Under the pieces are notes generated by a model, which worked only from the letters and a program-made list of their open reading frames with translations, was not told where the DNA came from and searched no databases. Made by a program: the position numbers and the translations under genes. Shown in pieces: positions 16,900 to 26,001 of a DNA stretch of 64,000 bases. How positions within the stretch are numbered: the first letter of the stretch is position 1; every line of letters starts with the position of its first letter. This stretch comes from Pacificispira sp002696645 (GTDB lineage: Bacteria; Pseudomonadota; Alphaproteobacteria; UBA8366; Aestuariispiraceae), in the NCBI RefSeq assembly GCF_048892425.1, contig NZ_JBLZHU010000006.1:124001-188000 (forward strand), given 5' to 3'.

Positions 16900-18792
16900 T
16901 CAGCGATACACTCTGTCGATGACTTCGGGGTAGGTTGTTGTCTCAATTTCCTTTTGCAGGGCGACCCCTAACTGTTCGACTAGATCATTAGACATGCCAA
17001 CAGCCAGCGCATCGGAAATGTTCTTGCGGAAATCACCGTCGACCGCTGCCTCGGCGGGGGTGATCTTGGTCAGGCGCGCGATGACGAAGGCATCATCCTG
17101 CACGCCATATGCAGCCTTACCAGTGTCCAGCCCGAACAATTCACTGGCCAAGGCATCTGGAATGCGCGCACCGCCCGCAGCTTGCCCATTGCGGGCAAAG
17201 TTTTCGATGGTGTTTACCTCGGCGTTATTGCTGGCTGCAATCATGGCAACATCACCGGCTTCACCCAATTGCGCGGCCAAGGTCTGGGCGCGCAATTCTG
17301 CGGCCTGATAGCGGGCGTCTTTCATCCATGCGGCTTTGACCTCGTCCCGCACAGAGGGAAAATCCGGAATTGCCGCCGGGGTGATGTTGTCCACGCGCAG
17401 CATGAACATGGCGTTGGATTCTGTGGTTTCCAGGAAACCGACATCACCGGCTTTCAGGTCGTCGGCGAATGCTTTCTGCAAGAAGGTCAATCCTGCGGGA
17501 AGGTCGGCGAGGGGAGTGCCGTCGGGGCCCCGACCCTGGGCATCAACCGCATCGATTTTTTTAGCCTCAATTCCAATTGAAGCCCCGGCTTCTTCCAGTG
17601 TCATGCCCTGCGCAAAGGCGTCTTCCAGCTTCTTGCCATAATCGAACACTTCATCATAGGCGCGGTCCAGGGCGAGGTCGCGGGTGATTTGATCGCGTAC
17701 TTCATCCAATGTGGGCTCGCTGCCTTCCTGGATGGTGTTGACGATGGCAACGGACCATCCGAAAGCCCCTTCGAAAGCACTGGTTACGCCGGGTGCTTCC
17801 AGAGAGAAAGTCGCCTCAGCAAGCGCGTCATTGGGAATGCCCTGGCGGCTGAATTGGCCCAATTCAATAAGTTGTAGGCCCATTTCTGCGATCTTGTCCT
17901 TCAACTCTTCCACAGGGACGGCTGCTAAGGTTTCGGAGGCCGCTTTCGCATCTTCTTCAGAGTTAAACAAAATCTGGCTGATATCGCGTTGTTCCGGCTG
18001 ACCTAATTCACCAAGGCGGGCTTCATAGGATGCCTGAATATCATCCTCTGATACATCAATTGTGCCGGCAATCGCTTCCGGAGAGATCAGAACATAGGTC
18101 ATGCCGCGCAATTCAGGACGGCGGAAATCTTCCTTCCGTTCGTCATAGAAAGCTTGCAGTGCGGTATCATCCGGTTCGGATGGCGCATCCACTGATGCGA
18201 TGGGAAGGGTTAAGTATTCAGCGGACCGGCGTTCCCCAAAGAAATGATAGATGCGATCAACCAGGGCTTCGGGGGCTGCGCTGCCGGCGGTGACCGCGCC
18301 CAGCAGTTGTGACCGTGCAATTTCGTGGCGGACCAGTTCAACCATCCCAGGTTCTGTCAGGCCATTCTGTTGCAGCGCTGTTTCAAAGCGCAGGCGGTCG
18401 AACTTGCCATCACTGCCCTGGAATGTCGGGCGGGTTTGGATCTCAGTGCGCACCATATCATCGCTGGCCGTTAAATCTTTACGATCGGCCTCTGCCTCAT
18501 AAAGCGTGCGCAAGGTCATGTTCTGCAGGACATTGTTGGCAAGATTTAACTGGCGGGCAACATCGCTGTCGATTGAATCGAGGCGTTGAGTCTGAAGGAA
18601 ACGCTGATAGGCGATGTAGAATTCCTGGAAACTGATGTCACGGTCGCCGACTTTTGCCACCGTATCCCCATTGGCGCTGTTGCCCAGTCCTTCATAGGAC
18701 GACACGCCCCAGCCCAGAAAGCTCAGAACCAGGAGGCCTAGAATAGCCTTGGCAATCCAAGAGCCGGTGGATGCGCGCATCTTTTGTAACAT
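16900..18792 (-). CDS. ppiD: PpiD-like periplasmic peptidyl-prolyl isomerase/chaperone
   Basis: A 630-residue inner-membrane-anchored protein. A short basic N-terminus (MLQKMRASTGSWIAK) is followed by one membrane segment at about 16-33, placing the rest in the periplasm. Residues about 40-190 are the SurA/PpiD-type helical chaperone region (VAKVGDRDISFQEF). A parvulin-like domain follows around 260-360, but its start, RDISQILF, lacks the conserved His of active parvulins. Isomerase activity is therefore doubtful, as also reported for E. coli PpiD. It probably assists outer-membrane protein folding at the Sec exit. It diverges from tpiA across a 258-bp gap containing a GGGGG-N8-CCCCC hairpin at 18872-18889. 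Confidence 0.88.
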   Translation of the reverse strand: MLQKMRASTGSWIAKAILGLLVLSFLGWGVSSYEGLGNSANGDTVAKVGDRDISFQEFYIAYQRFLQTQRLDSIDSDVARQLNLANNVLQNMTLRTLYEAEADRKDLTASDDMVRTEIQTRPTFQGSDGKFDRLRFETALQQNGLTEPGMVELVRHEIARSQLLGAVTAGSAAPEALVDRIYHFFGERRSAEYLTLPIASVDAPSEPDDTALQAFYDERKEDFRRPELRGMTYVLISPEAIAGTIDVSEDDIQASYEARLGELGQPEQRDISQILFNSEEDAKAASETLAAVPVEELKDKIAEMGLQLIELGQFSRQGIPNDALAEATFSLEAPGVTSAFEGAFGWSVAIVNTIQEGSEPTLDEVRDQITRDLALDRAYDEVFDYGKKLEDAFAQGMTLEEAGASIGIEAKKIDAVDAQGRGPDGTPLADLPAGLTFLQKAFADDLKAGDVGFLETTESNAMFMLRVDNITPAAIPDFPSVRDEVKAAWMKDARYQAAELRAQTLAAQLGEAGDVAMIAASNNAEVNTIENFARNGQAAGGARIPDALASELFGLDTGKAAYGVQDDAFVIARLTKITPAEAAVDGDFRKNISDALAVGMSNDLVEQLGVALQKEIETTTYPEVIDRVYR

Positions 18793-19050
18793 GATTTCAC
18801 TCGTCGCAATGGTTTCAGGAAAGCGGTTCTACCATGGGACAGGTCCCAAATCGAATTCGCCCGGATCATAAGGGGGCGTTTCGACCCCCGCAATCGCAAA
18901 TGCCAACCCATCTGCCAAGGAAATTCGCAGTATTTTCCGATACCGTCGCCCTTTTCTGCGGATTGGTTCTACAGATTGGCGTTCTTAGATGGGCGTGGTA
19001 AACCCGTGGCGCAAGATATTCCCATAACCAGCTAAGGATCCTTTAGACCC

Positions 19051-19803
19051 ATGAGCAGACGCCCCCTGATTGCCGGAAACTGGAAAATGAATGGACTGTT
19101 AAGCGATGGCACCGCCCTGGCGCAGGCCGTGGCGCAGGGCGGAAAGGATGCGCCCTGCGATATTCTGATATGCCCCCCAGTAACATTGTTGGGGGCCGTT
19201 AAATCGGTTCTGTCCGGTTCTGCTATTCAACTGGGCGCACAGGATTGCCATTGGCAGGAGAAGGGGGCCCATACCGGCGAGATCTCCCCCCAGATGCTGG
19301 TCGATGTTGGATGCAGCCATGTCATTCTGGGCCATTCTGAACGCCGTGCCGATCATGGCGAAACCGATTCCCAGGTGGCGCAGAAAGCCAGTGCTGCCCA
19401 TCAGGCCGGTTTGATCGCGGTGATCTGTGTTGGCGAAACGGAGGCACAGCGGGATGCGGGTGATACGATGTCGGTGATCTCCGCCCAACTGGATGGATCT
19501 GTTCCCCAGTCCGCAACGTCTGAGAACACGGTCATAGCCTATGAACCGGTTTGGGCCATCGGGACGGGTCGCACCCCAACGGCACAGGAAGCCAATCAGG
19601 TGCACGCCCATATTCGCGCCCATCTGCACGGTCGTTTGGGGGATGCAGGAACAGCGGCCCTGCGCATTCTGTATGGTGGATCCATGAAGCCCGGTAACGC
19701 GGCGGACCTGTTGGCGCAGCCCGATATTGATGGCGGATTAATCGGGGGGGCAGCCCTGAAAGCCGAGGATTTCTTGAGCATCGTTGCTGCGGCAAAGGCG
19801 TGA
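19051..19803 (+). CDS. tpiA: Triose-phosphate isomerase
   Basis: A 250-residue TIM-barrel glycolytic enzyme interconverting dihydroxyacetone phosphate and glyceraldehyde 3-phosphate. Catalytic residues are present: K12 in GNWKMNG, H95 in LGHSERR and E165 in AYEPVWAIGTG; ILYGGSMKPGN supplies the phosphate loop. It is divergent from ppiD and followed by secG after 122 bp. Enolase lies 4 kb downstream, in the same orientation. Confidence 0.97.
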   Translation: MSRRPLIAGNWKMNGLLSDGTALAQAVAQGGKDAPCDILICPPVTLLGAVKSVLSGSAIQLGAQDCHWQEKGAHTGEISPQMLVDVGCSHVILGHSERRADHGETDSQVAQKASAAHQAGLIAVICVGETEAQRDAGDTMSVISAQLDGSVPQSATSENTVIAYEPVWAIGTGRTPTAQEANQVHAHIRAHLHGRLGDAGTAALRILYGGSMKPGNAADLLAQPDIDGGLIGGAALKAEDFLSIVAAAKA

Positions 19804-19925
19804 TCGCAAGGAAAACCACTTTCGGGCTTTAAATTCAGGCACTGACGCGTTACATACCCCACAATTCAAAGGCATCTGTATATCGGGTGTCGAAACCGAG
19901 TTTCTTGAGTGAGGCCTAGACCGCG

Positions 19926-20255
19926 ATGGAAAATATCATTCTGATCGTTCACCTGTTGATTGCCATTGCATTGATTGGCGTCATTTTGCTGCAACGCTCC
20001 GAAGGCGGCGCGTTGGGCATGGGCGGTGGTTCCGGCGGTGGTGGCGGTGGCATGTTCTCTGCCCGTGGGGCGGCAAATGCCCTGACCCGGACAACGGCCA
20101 TTCTGGCAGCCTGCTTTATTGCAACCAGCCTGACATTGGCGATTTTGGCGGGCGGCCACAAGAACACCGAATCGATTTTCGATTCGGCCCCTGCTGAAAC
20201 CACAGCACCGGCCCCCGTCGATGATGGAACGCCTGTCGTCCCCACATCGGAGTGA
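19926..20255 (+). CDS. secG: Preprotein translocase subunit SecG
   Basis: A 109-residue inner-membrane protein, an accessory to SecYE during export. The first membrane segment is about residues 3-22 (IILIVHLLIAIALIGVILLQ), followed by RSEGGALGMGGG and a run of glycines, then RGAANALTRTTAILAACFIATSLTLAIL as the second segment. The order and the glycine-rich loop are diagnostic. The C-terminal tail is Ala/Pro/Thr-rich and acidic. A terminator-like hairpin follows 25 bp after the stop. Confidence 0.95.
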   Translation: MENIILIVHLLIAIALIGVILLQRSEGGALGMGGGSGGGGGGMFSARGAANALTRTTAILAACFIATSLTLAILAGGHKNTESIFDSAPAETTAPAPVDDGTPVVPTSE

Positions 20256-20280
20256 TCGGTAAAAATACAATGATATCAAG

Positions 20281-20310
20281 GAAGGCGGCGCAATTGCCGC
20301 CTTCTTCTTT
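20281..20310 (+). terminator. Rho-independent terminator after secG
   Basis: GAAGGCGGC (20281-20289), loop GCAATT and GCCGCCTTC (20296-20304) make a perfect 9-bp GC-rich stem, followed by TTCTTT. This separates secG from pyrG. Confidence 0.85.
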
Positions 20311-20377
20311 GGGTCGGATTTCGCATCCGTGCGGATCAGGCTTGTCAGACGAAAGCCAAAGGATACAGTGATCTCCC

Positions 20378-22018
20378 ATGTCGGCACGATACATCTTCAT
20401 AACAGGCGGCGTGGTCTCCTCACTGGGTAAGGGTTTGGCCTCAGCCGCGCTTGGCGCGCTGTTGCAAGCGCGGGGCTATAAGGTCCGGCTGCGCAAACTG
20501 GATCCCTATCTCAATGTCGACCCCGGTACGATGAGCCCCTATCAGCATGGTGAATGCTATGTCACCGATGATGGGGCAGAAACGGATTTGGATCTGGGCC
20601 ATTACGAGCGCTTCACCGGCGTTCCGGCCCGCCAATCGGACAATGTCACCACAGGTCGAATCTATTCCGATGTAATTGCCAAGGAACGGCGCGGTGATTA
20701 TCTGGGCGGTACGGTTCAGGTCATCCCCCATGTCACCGATGCGATTCGCGACTTTGTCGTATCCGATATCACCGATGAAGACTTTGTCTTATGCGAAATC
20801 GGCGGCACGGTTGGCGATATCGAAGGCCTGCCATTTCTGGAAGCCATCCGCCAGTTGGGCAATGAATTAGGGCGCGAGCGGGCCTGTTATATCCATTGCA
20901 CGCTGTTGCCCTATATCGGGGCAGCGGGTGAATTGAAGACCAAACCGACGCAGCATTCCGTGAAGGAACTGCTGTCGGTCGGGATTCAGCCAGACATTCT
21001 GCTGTGTCGGGCAGAGCGGGACATCCCCCAGGGGGAGAAACGCAAGATCGCGCTGTTCTGTAACGTGCGCGAAAGTCGGGTTATCTCTGCCCTGGATGTC
21101 GACACGATTTATGCCGTGCCACTGACCTATCATCGGGAAGGCCTGGATGTTGAAGTTCTGAGCTATTTCAACATGATGAAGGAAGGTCAGGAAGAAGAGA
21201 TCGACCTGAGCCGTTGGAGCGATATCACCCGCACCGTGCGTGCGCCAGAGGGCGAAGTCACAATTGCCGTGGTTGGCAAATACACCGTCCTGCTGGATGC
21301 CTATAAGTCGCTTGCCGAAGCGCTGGTGCATGGCGGCATCGCCAATAATGTGCGGGTAAAGCTGAACTGGGTCGAATCGGAGATCTTTGAGACCGACGAC
21401 CCCGTGCCCTATCTGGAAAACGTGCATGGCATTCTGGTGCCGGGCGGATTTGGGGAGCGGGGGTCGGAAGGCAAGATTCAGGCCTGTCGTTTTGCCCGCG
21501 AACGCAATATCCCCTATTTTGGGATTTGCTTTGGCATGCAGATGGCCGTGATAGAGGCCGCGCGGCATCTGGCCGGCATTGAAGATGCCTCTTCGACCGA
21601 ATTCGGCCCCGCGAAACATCCTGTCGTCGGCCTGCTGACCGAATGGAAAAAGGGCAATCGCGTCGAAACCCGTGGCGAGAATGATGATAAGGGCGGTACC
21701 ATGCGTCTGGGGGCCTATCCCTGTATTCTGGAGCCGGGATCGAAGACACAGGAAATTTATGGCGAGCGTCAAATCTATGAGCGCCACCGTCATCGTTATG
21801 AAGTGAATGTCGGCTATCGTGAAAAACTGGAAGCGGTTGGCTTGAAGTTCACGGGCATGTCCCCAGATGGCATTTTACCGGAAATCGTGGAGCGGGAAGA
21901 TCATCCCTGGTTCATCGGCGTTCAATTCCATCCGGAACTGAAGTCAAAGCCGTTCGAGCCGCACCCCCTGTTTGCGGGCTTCATTGAGGCCGCCGTGAAG
22001 ACCAGCCGTTTGGTCTGA
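20378..22018 (+). CDS. pyrG: CTP synthase
   Basis: A 546-residue enzyme making CTP from UTP, ATP and glutamine. The N-terminal synthetase domain opens with YIFITGGVVSSLGKGLASAALG, the ATP/Mg site, and includes EIGGTVGDIE. The C-terminal class I glutaminase domain has the nucleophile C384 in YFGICFGMQ and the His/Glu pair in VQFHPELKSKP. Length and motifs are normal for the family. It sits alone between the secG terminator and kdsA, 31 bp downstream, so it probably leads a pyrG-kdsA-TSUP transcript. Confidence 0.98.
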   Translation: MSARYIFITGGVVSSLGKGLASAALGALLQARGYKVRLRKLDPYLNVDPGTMSPYQHGECYVTDDGAETDLDLGHYERFTGVPARQSDNVTTGRIYSDVIAKERRGDYLGGTVQVIPHVTDAIRDFVVSDITDEDFVLCEIGGTVGDIEGLPFLEAIRQLGNELGRERACYIHCTLLPYIGAAGELKTKPTQHSVKELLSVGIQPDILLCRAERDIPQGEKRKIALFCNVRESRVISALDVDTIYAVPLTYHREGLDVEVLSYFNMMKEGQEEEIDLSRWSDITRTVRAPEGEVTIAVVGKYTVLLDAYKSLAEALVHGGIANNVRVKLNWVESEIFETDDPVPYLENVHGILVPGGFGERGSEGKIQACRFARERNIPYFGICFGMQMAVIEAARHLAGIEDASSTEFGPAKHPVVGLLTEWKKGNRVETRGENDDKGGTMRLGAYPCILEPGSKTQEIYGERQIYERHRHRYEVNVGYREKLEAVGLKFTGMSPDGILPEIVEREDHPWFIGVQFHPELKSKPFEPHPLFAGFIEAAVKTSRLV

Positions 22019-22049
22019 TCGCAGCCCCGTCTTATCAAGGATCGTTCAG

Positions 22050-22889
22050 ATGCAGCAGCATACCGTCACGCTTGGCCAGATCGAAATTGCCAATCACAAG
22101 CCGTTCGTGCTGATCGCCGGGCCCTGTCAGATGGAAAGCCGCGATCATGCGATGGATATGAGCGGCCAACTGAAAGAAATCTGTGACGGTCTTGGGATTT
22201 CCCTGATCTATAAGACCAGCTATGACAAGGCGAACCGCACCTCCCTGAAGGGTCAGCGCGGCATGGGTCTGGATAAGGCGCTGGCGGTGTTTCAGGAAGT
22301 CAAAGACACCTATAAAATTCCCGTGCTGACCGATGTTCATGAGCGGGATCATTGTGCGGTCGTAGCCGATGTCGTCGATGTCCTGCAAATCCCAGCCTTC
22401 CTGTGCCGCCAGACCGATCTGCTGATCGCGGCGGCGCAAACCGGGCGGGTGGTGAATGTGAAAAAAGGTCAGTTCCTGGCCCCCTGGGATATGAAAAATG
22501 TCGTCGCCAAACTGGTCGACAGCGGCAATTCCAATGTTCTGGTGACCGAACGCGGCGCAAGTTTTGGCTATAACACGCTGGTCACCGATTTCCGCAGCCT
22601 GCCGACAATGGCGCAACAGACCGGTATGCCCGTTGTCTTTGACGCCACCCATTCGGTGCAACAGCCAGGCGGGCAGGGCACGTCCAGCGGCGGCCAGCGC
22701 GAATTTGTGCCGGTCCTGGCCCGTGCGGCGGTGGCCGTGGGCGTAGCGGCCCTGTTCATGGAGACCCATCAGGACCCGGACAATGCGCCGTCCGATGGCC
22801 CAAACATGGTGCCCATCGACCAGATGGCAGATTTGCTGCTGACCCTGCAGAATTACGACCGGATTACCAAAGCCACTCTGTCGGCGTAA
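22050..22889 (+). CDS. kdsA: 3-deoxy-8-phosphooctulonate (KDO-8-P) synthase
   Basis: A 279-residue TIM-barrel enzyme condensing phosphoenolpyruvate with arabinose 5-phosphate, an early step to the LPS sugar Kdo. Motifs: AGPCQMES near the N-terminus, YKTSYDKANRTS, GLDKALAVFQEVK, FLCRQTDLL, KKGQFLAPWDMKN and FDATHSVQQPGG. The asparagine in KGQFLAPWDMKN suits a metal-independent form. The PEP-using step is encoded close to enolase, which makes PEP. A five-base gap separates it from the next gene. Confidence 0.97.
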   Translation: MQQHTVTLGQIEIANHKPFVLIAGPCQMESRDHAMDMSGQLKEICDGLGISLIYKTSYDKANRTSLKGQRGMGLDKALAVFQEVKDTYKIPVLTDVHERDHCAVVADVVDVLQIPAFLCRQTDLLIAAAQTGRVVNVKKGQFLAPWDMKNVVAKLVDSGNSNVLVTERGASFGYNTLVTDFRSLPTMAQQTGMPVVFDATHSVQQPGGQGTSSGGQREFVPVLARAAVAVGVAALFMETHQDPDNAPSDGPNMVPIDQMADLLLTLQNYDRITKATLSA

Positions 22890-22893
22890 TCCG

Positions 22894-23652
22894 ATGGGGG
22901 ATGTTTCGCTGGAAACTCTTGTCCCTATTCTGGCGATTTACCTGCTTGCTGGATTTTCCAAAGGGATTGTCGGGCTTGGCCTGCCAACCATCGGGATCGC
23001 TTTGGCGACGATATTCGTCGGACTGGACACGGCCCTGGCCTATGCCACACTGCCGGTTGTTTTGACCAATTTGTATCAGGCGCTGGTGGGGGGGCATTTC
23101 ACGCAAGTTTGGCGTCGCACATGGCCGCTTATGGTGATTGCATCCCTCTTCACCGCTTTGGCGACAGGATTGTTCACCCTGGTCGATCAGAATGTTCTGA
23201 CGATCTTTCTGGGCACAATTCTGATCGTGTATTCAGCCCTGACCCTGAAGACGATCACGCTGTCGCCGCCGGGGCGTCATGATGTCTGGATTTCACCGAT
23301 CATAGGCGCGGTGACCGGGATTGTGACCGGGATAACCGGGTCTTCCGTCGTGCCGGGTGTTCTGTATCTGCAATCCCTGAACTTACCGCGGGATGCCTTT
23401 GTTCAGTCGCTGGGTATCCTGTTCACGGTCACCTATATCGGCCTGATCATCGGTCTTGGTCACCATGATATCCTGACAAGCAAGGTCGTCGGTGTCTCTG
23501 CTATCGCCATCATCCCCGCCCTTATCGGAATGACGCTTGGGATGCGGATCCGGCGGCGCATTCCGGAAGAACAGTTTCGCACGGTCTTCCTGTTGGTCAT
23601 TCTGCTGCTTGGCGTCTATCTGTTCTTGCGTTCCTTATGGCGCTTTTTGTAA
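22894..23652 (+). CDS. TSUP family transporter (TauE/SafE)
   Basis: A 252-residue inner-membrane protein with about seven to eight hydrophobic segments in two similar halves. The first half has FSKGIVGLGLPTIGIAL, and the second has GAVTGIVTGITGSSVVPGVLYLQ, the family's repeated Gly-rich motif. TSUP proteins export or import sulfite, sulfonates, sulfoacetate or other small anions; the substrate here is unknown. It begins 4 bp after kdsA, so expression is tied to the kdsA transcript. Its position between kdsA and eno is worth noting because those two are often adjacent. Confidence 0.88.
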   Translation: MGDVSLETLVPILAIYLLAGFSKGIVGLGLPTIGIALATIFVGLDTALAYATLPVVLTNLYQALVGGHFTQVWRRTWPLMVIASLFTALATGLFTLVDQNVLTIFLGTILIVYSALTLKTITLSPPGRHDVWISPIIGAVTGIVTGITGSSVVPGVLYLQSLNLPRDAFVQSLGILFTVTYIGLIIGLGHHDILTSKVVGVSAIAIIPALIGMTLGMRIRRRIPEEQFRTVFLLVILLLGVYLFLRSLWRFL

Positions 23653-23687
23653 CCACAGCCCGGCGATTGCCCCAGATAAGTTTGGGC

Positions 23688-23716
23688 GCTATAAGTCGCG
23701 CGACTTAACGTATAGC
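23688..23716. promoter_or_regulatory. Nested palindrome upstream of eno
   Basis: AAGTCGCGCGACTT (23693-23706) is a perfect 14-bp palindrome. It lies between GCTATA (23688-23693) and TATAGC (23711-23716), which are inverse copies. The block ends 19 bp before the eno start, after which TGGAGGA serves as the ribosome binding site. It may be an operator or a 5'-UTR hairpin; no regulator can be named. Confidence 0.45.
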
Positions 23717-23735
23717 CCTTCTGGAGGATACCTGC

Positions 23736-25007
23736 ATGACCGCAATTATTGACGTACATGGCCGCGAAATTCTGGACAGCCGGGGCAATCCCACCGTTGA
23801 GGTTGAGGTGACCCTGGAAGATGGGTCCTTCGGTCGGGCCGCTGTGCCGTCGGGTGCCTCCACTGGCGCACATGAGGCGCATGAATTGCGCGATGGCGGG
23901 TCGCGCTATGGCGGCAAGGGCGTGCTGCAAGCCCTGGAAGCCGTGAACACCGAACTCTATGACATGATGATGGGCATGGAAGCGGAAGAGCAAGTCCTGT
24001 TGGACCGCGCGATGATTGAACTGGATGGCTCCCCCACGAAAAGCCGCTTGGGCGCGAATGCCATCCTGGGGGCCTCGCTGGCAACCGCGAAGGCCGCTGC
24101 TGCTGCGGCAGCACTGCCTCTGTATCGCTATGTCGGGGGCACATTCGCCAGCCGCCTGCCGGTTCCGATGATGAACATCATCAATGGTGGGGCGCATGCC
24201 GATAATCCCATCGACATCCAGGAATTCATGATCATGCCGGTCGGTCAGGACAGCTTTGCCGAAGCCCTGCGCTGTGGGGCCGAAGTTTTCCAAAGCCTGA
24301 AGGCGCAACTGAAATCAGCCGGTCACAATACGAATGTCGGGGATGAGGGTGGTTTTGCCCCCAATCTGTCGTCAGCGACAGAGGCCCTGGACTTTATCCT
24401 GAAAGCCATTGAATCCGCAGGCTACGAGACCGGCCGCGACGTGGTACTGGCCCTGGACTGTGCCTCAACCGAATATTACATCGACGGTGCCTACAAGATG
24501 GTCGGGGAGGGCAAGACCCTGACCTCTGCCCAGCATGTCGATTATCTGGCCAATCTGGTCGCGAACTATCCGATCGCGTCGATTGAAGATGGCATGGCCG
24601 AAGATGACTGGGACGGCTGGGCCTTGTTGACCAACAAGATCGGGAAATCCTGTCAATTGGTCGGCGATGATCTGTTCGTAACCAATCCTGCACGCCTGCG
24701 CGATGGTATCGCCAAGGGAACGGCCAATTCGATCCTGATCAAGGTGAACCAGATCGGCACCCTGACGGAAACCCTGGAAGCCGTCGAAACCGCCCATAAG
24801 GCGAAATACACAGCCGTCATGTCCCACCGGTCCGGCGAGACAGAGGATGCGACGATTGCCGACCTGGCGGTCGCCACCAATTGCGGCCAGATCAAAACCG
24901 GCTCGCTCAGCCGTTCCGACCGTTTGGCAAAATATAACCAGTTGCTGCGCATCGAAGAAGAGCTGGATACAGCCGCAGTTTATGACGGATCCGCGTTCCA
25001 GCGCTGA
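23736..25007 (+). CDS. eno: Enolase
   Basis: A 423-residue glycolytic enzyme converting 2-phosphoglycerate to phosphoenolpyruvate. Typical segments: ILDSRGNPTVEVEV, VPSGASTGAHEAHELRD, MNIINGGAHADN, GDEGGFAPNL, LALDCASTEYY, SIEDGMAEDDWDGW, GDDLFVTN, LIKVNQIGTLTET and SHRSGETED. The metal ligands (Asp of LDCAS, Glu of IEDG, Asp of GDD) and the catalytic Lys of LIKVNQ are all present. TGGAGGA precedes the ATG. A REP-rich region of nearly 1 kb follows. Confidence 0.98.
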   Translation: MTAIIDVHGREILDSRGNPTVEVEVTLEDGSFGRAAVPSGASTGAHEAHELRDGGSRYGGKGVLQALEAVNTELYDMMMGMEAEEQVLLDRAMIELDGSPTKSRLGANAILGASLATAKAAAAAAALPLYRYVGGTFASRLPVPMMNIINGGAHADNPIDIQEFMIMPVGQDSFAEALRCGAEVFQSLKAQLKSAGHNTNVGDEGGFAPNLSSATEALDFILKAIESAGYETGRDVVLALDCASTEYYIDGAYKMVGEGKTLTSAQHVDYLANLVANYPIASIEDGMAEDDWDGWALLTNKIGKSCQLVGDDLFVTNPARLRDGIAKGTANSILIKVNQIGTLTETLEAVETAHKAKYTAVMSHRSGETEDATIADLAVATNCGQIKTGSLSRSDRLAKYNQLLRIEEELDTAAVYDGSAFQR

Positions 25008-25047
25008 TCTGTAAATATACCGTCTGCGGCCCCTTTTTCAGGATAAC

Positions 25048-25660
25048 CGCAAAGGGCGCAGAGAAGGCGCGAAGGACGCTGAGACGCCACTCTTTTCGTC
25101 ACCCCGGACGTGATCCGGGGTCCAGGGCGGTAAGCGCGATTGATGTTTGTGGCTCTGGATACCCACCTACGCGGGAGAGACGGGGATATGAGTTACATTC
25201 TCATCCTGAGGAGGCGCGATAGCGCCGTCTCGAAGGATGCGCTGTAAGGGAGGTGGTTACAGACAGATCACCCCTCGAGACGCTTCGCTCCTCAGGGTGA
25301 GGATTCTCTTGACTAAATCAGCGTCACCCCGGACGTGATCCGGGGTCCAGGGCGGCAGGCGCGATTTATGCGTGTGGCTCAGGGTACCCGCCTGCGCGGG
25401 TGTGACGAGATGGTAAAGATGAACCGCAAAGAGCGCGGAGGAGGCGCAAAGGGCGCTGAGGGGGTTGTGGGCTATGGCATTCCACTTCTGACCTTAAACA
25501 CCATTCTCATCCTGAGGAGGCGCGATAGCGCCGTCTCGAAGGATGCGCTGTAAGTCCGTTCTTCCAGCGGGCTCCCCCTTCGAGACGCTGCGCTCCTCAG
25601 GGTGAGGGAGTATTTATCTTGAAATACCGTCATCCCGGACGTGATCCGGGGTCCAGGGTG
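25048..25660. repeat. REP-like intergenic repeat cluster downstream of eno
   Basis: The same CCCCGGACGTGATCCGGGG palindrome as at 14.1-14.6 kb occurs in elements at 25100-25124 and 25325-25349, and slightly altered (CATCCCGG...) at 25631-25655. TCATCCTGAGGAG elements lie in 25196-25248 and 25502-25554; these two 53-bp stretches are identical and 306 bp apart. Inverse partners (CGAGACGCT..CTCCTCAGGGTGAG) follow near 25275-25303 and 25579-25608. Another short repeat, ACCGCAAAG(G/A)GCGC, occurs near 25048 and 25421. Frames in this block are not genes. The remainder up to 26001 contains no gene I can support. Confidence 0.92.
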
Positions 25661-26001
25661 GCAGGTGTGATTGTACAGGCGCGCGTTATCTTCCGTCTTA
25701 GACTCGCTTTGGTGAGAAGCAGTCGCTGTTTCGGGATGCAGTTTGGAGAGGGGAGGGGGGATACATATGGGGTATCGACAGGCACCGCCATGTCGGCAAT
25801 TTTGACCTTTAAGGCGCGGCATTTGCTTTTAGCGCCTGATTTTCCGCCATATACCATATCATGACTCACCTACCACTGCTTGAGTTCAGGGGTCCTCTGA
25901 TAGGCAATATATGCCACTGAAATAGGTAAAAAATTCCTACTAAGTCATTGAAAATATTGCCCATTGACGCGGACTCGGTTCCGTGATTCAAGGGGTGTGC
26001 T

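Noticed and set aside
25335..25869. Open frames on both strands of the eno-ftsB gap
   Set aside because: They are made of REP palindromes or low-complexity sequence and lack family features.
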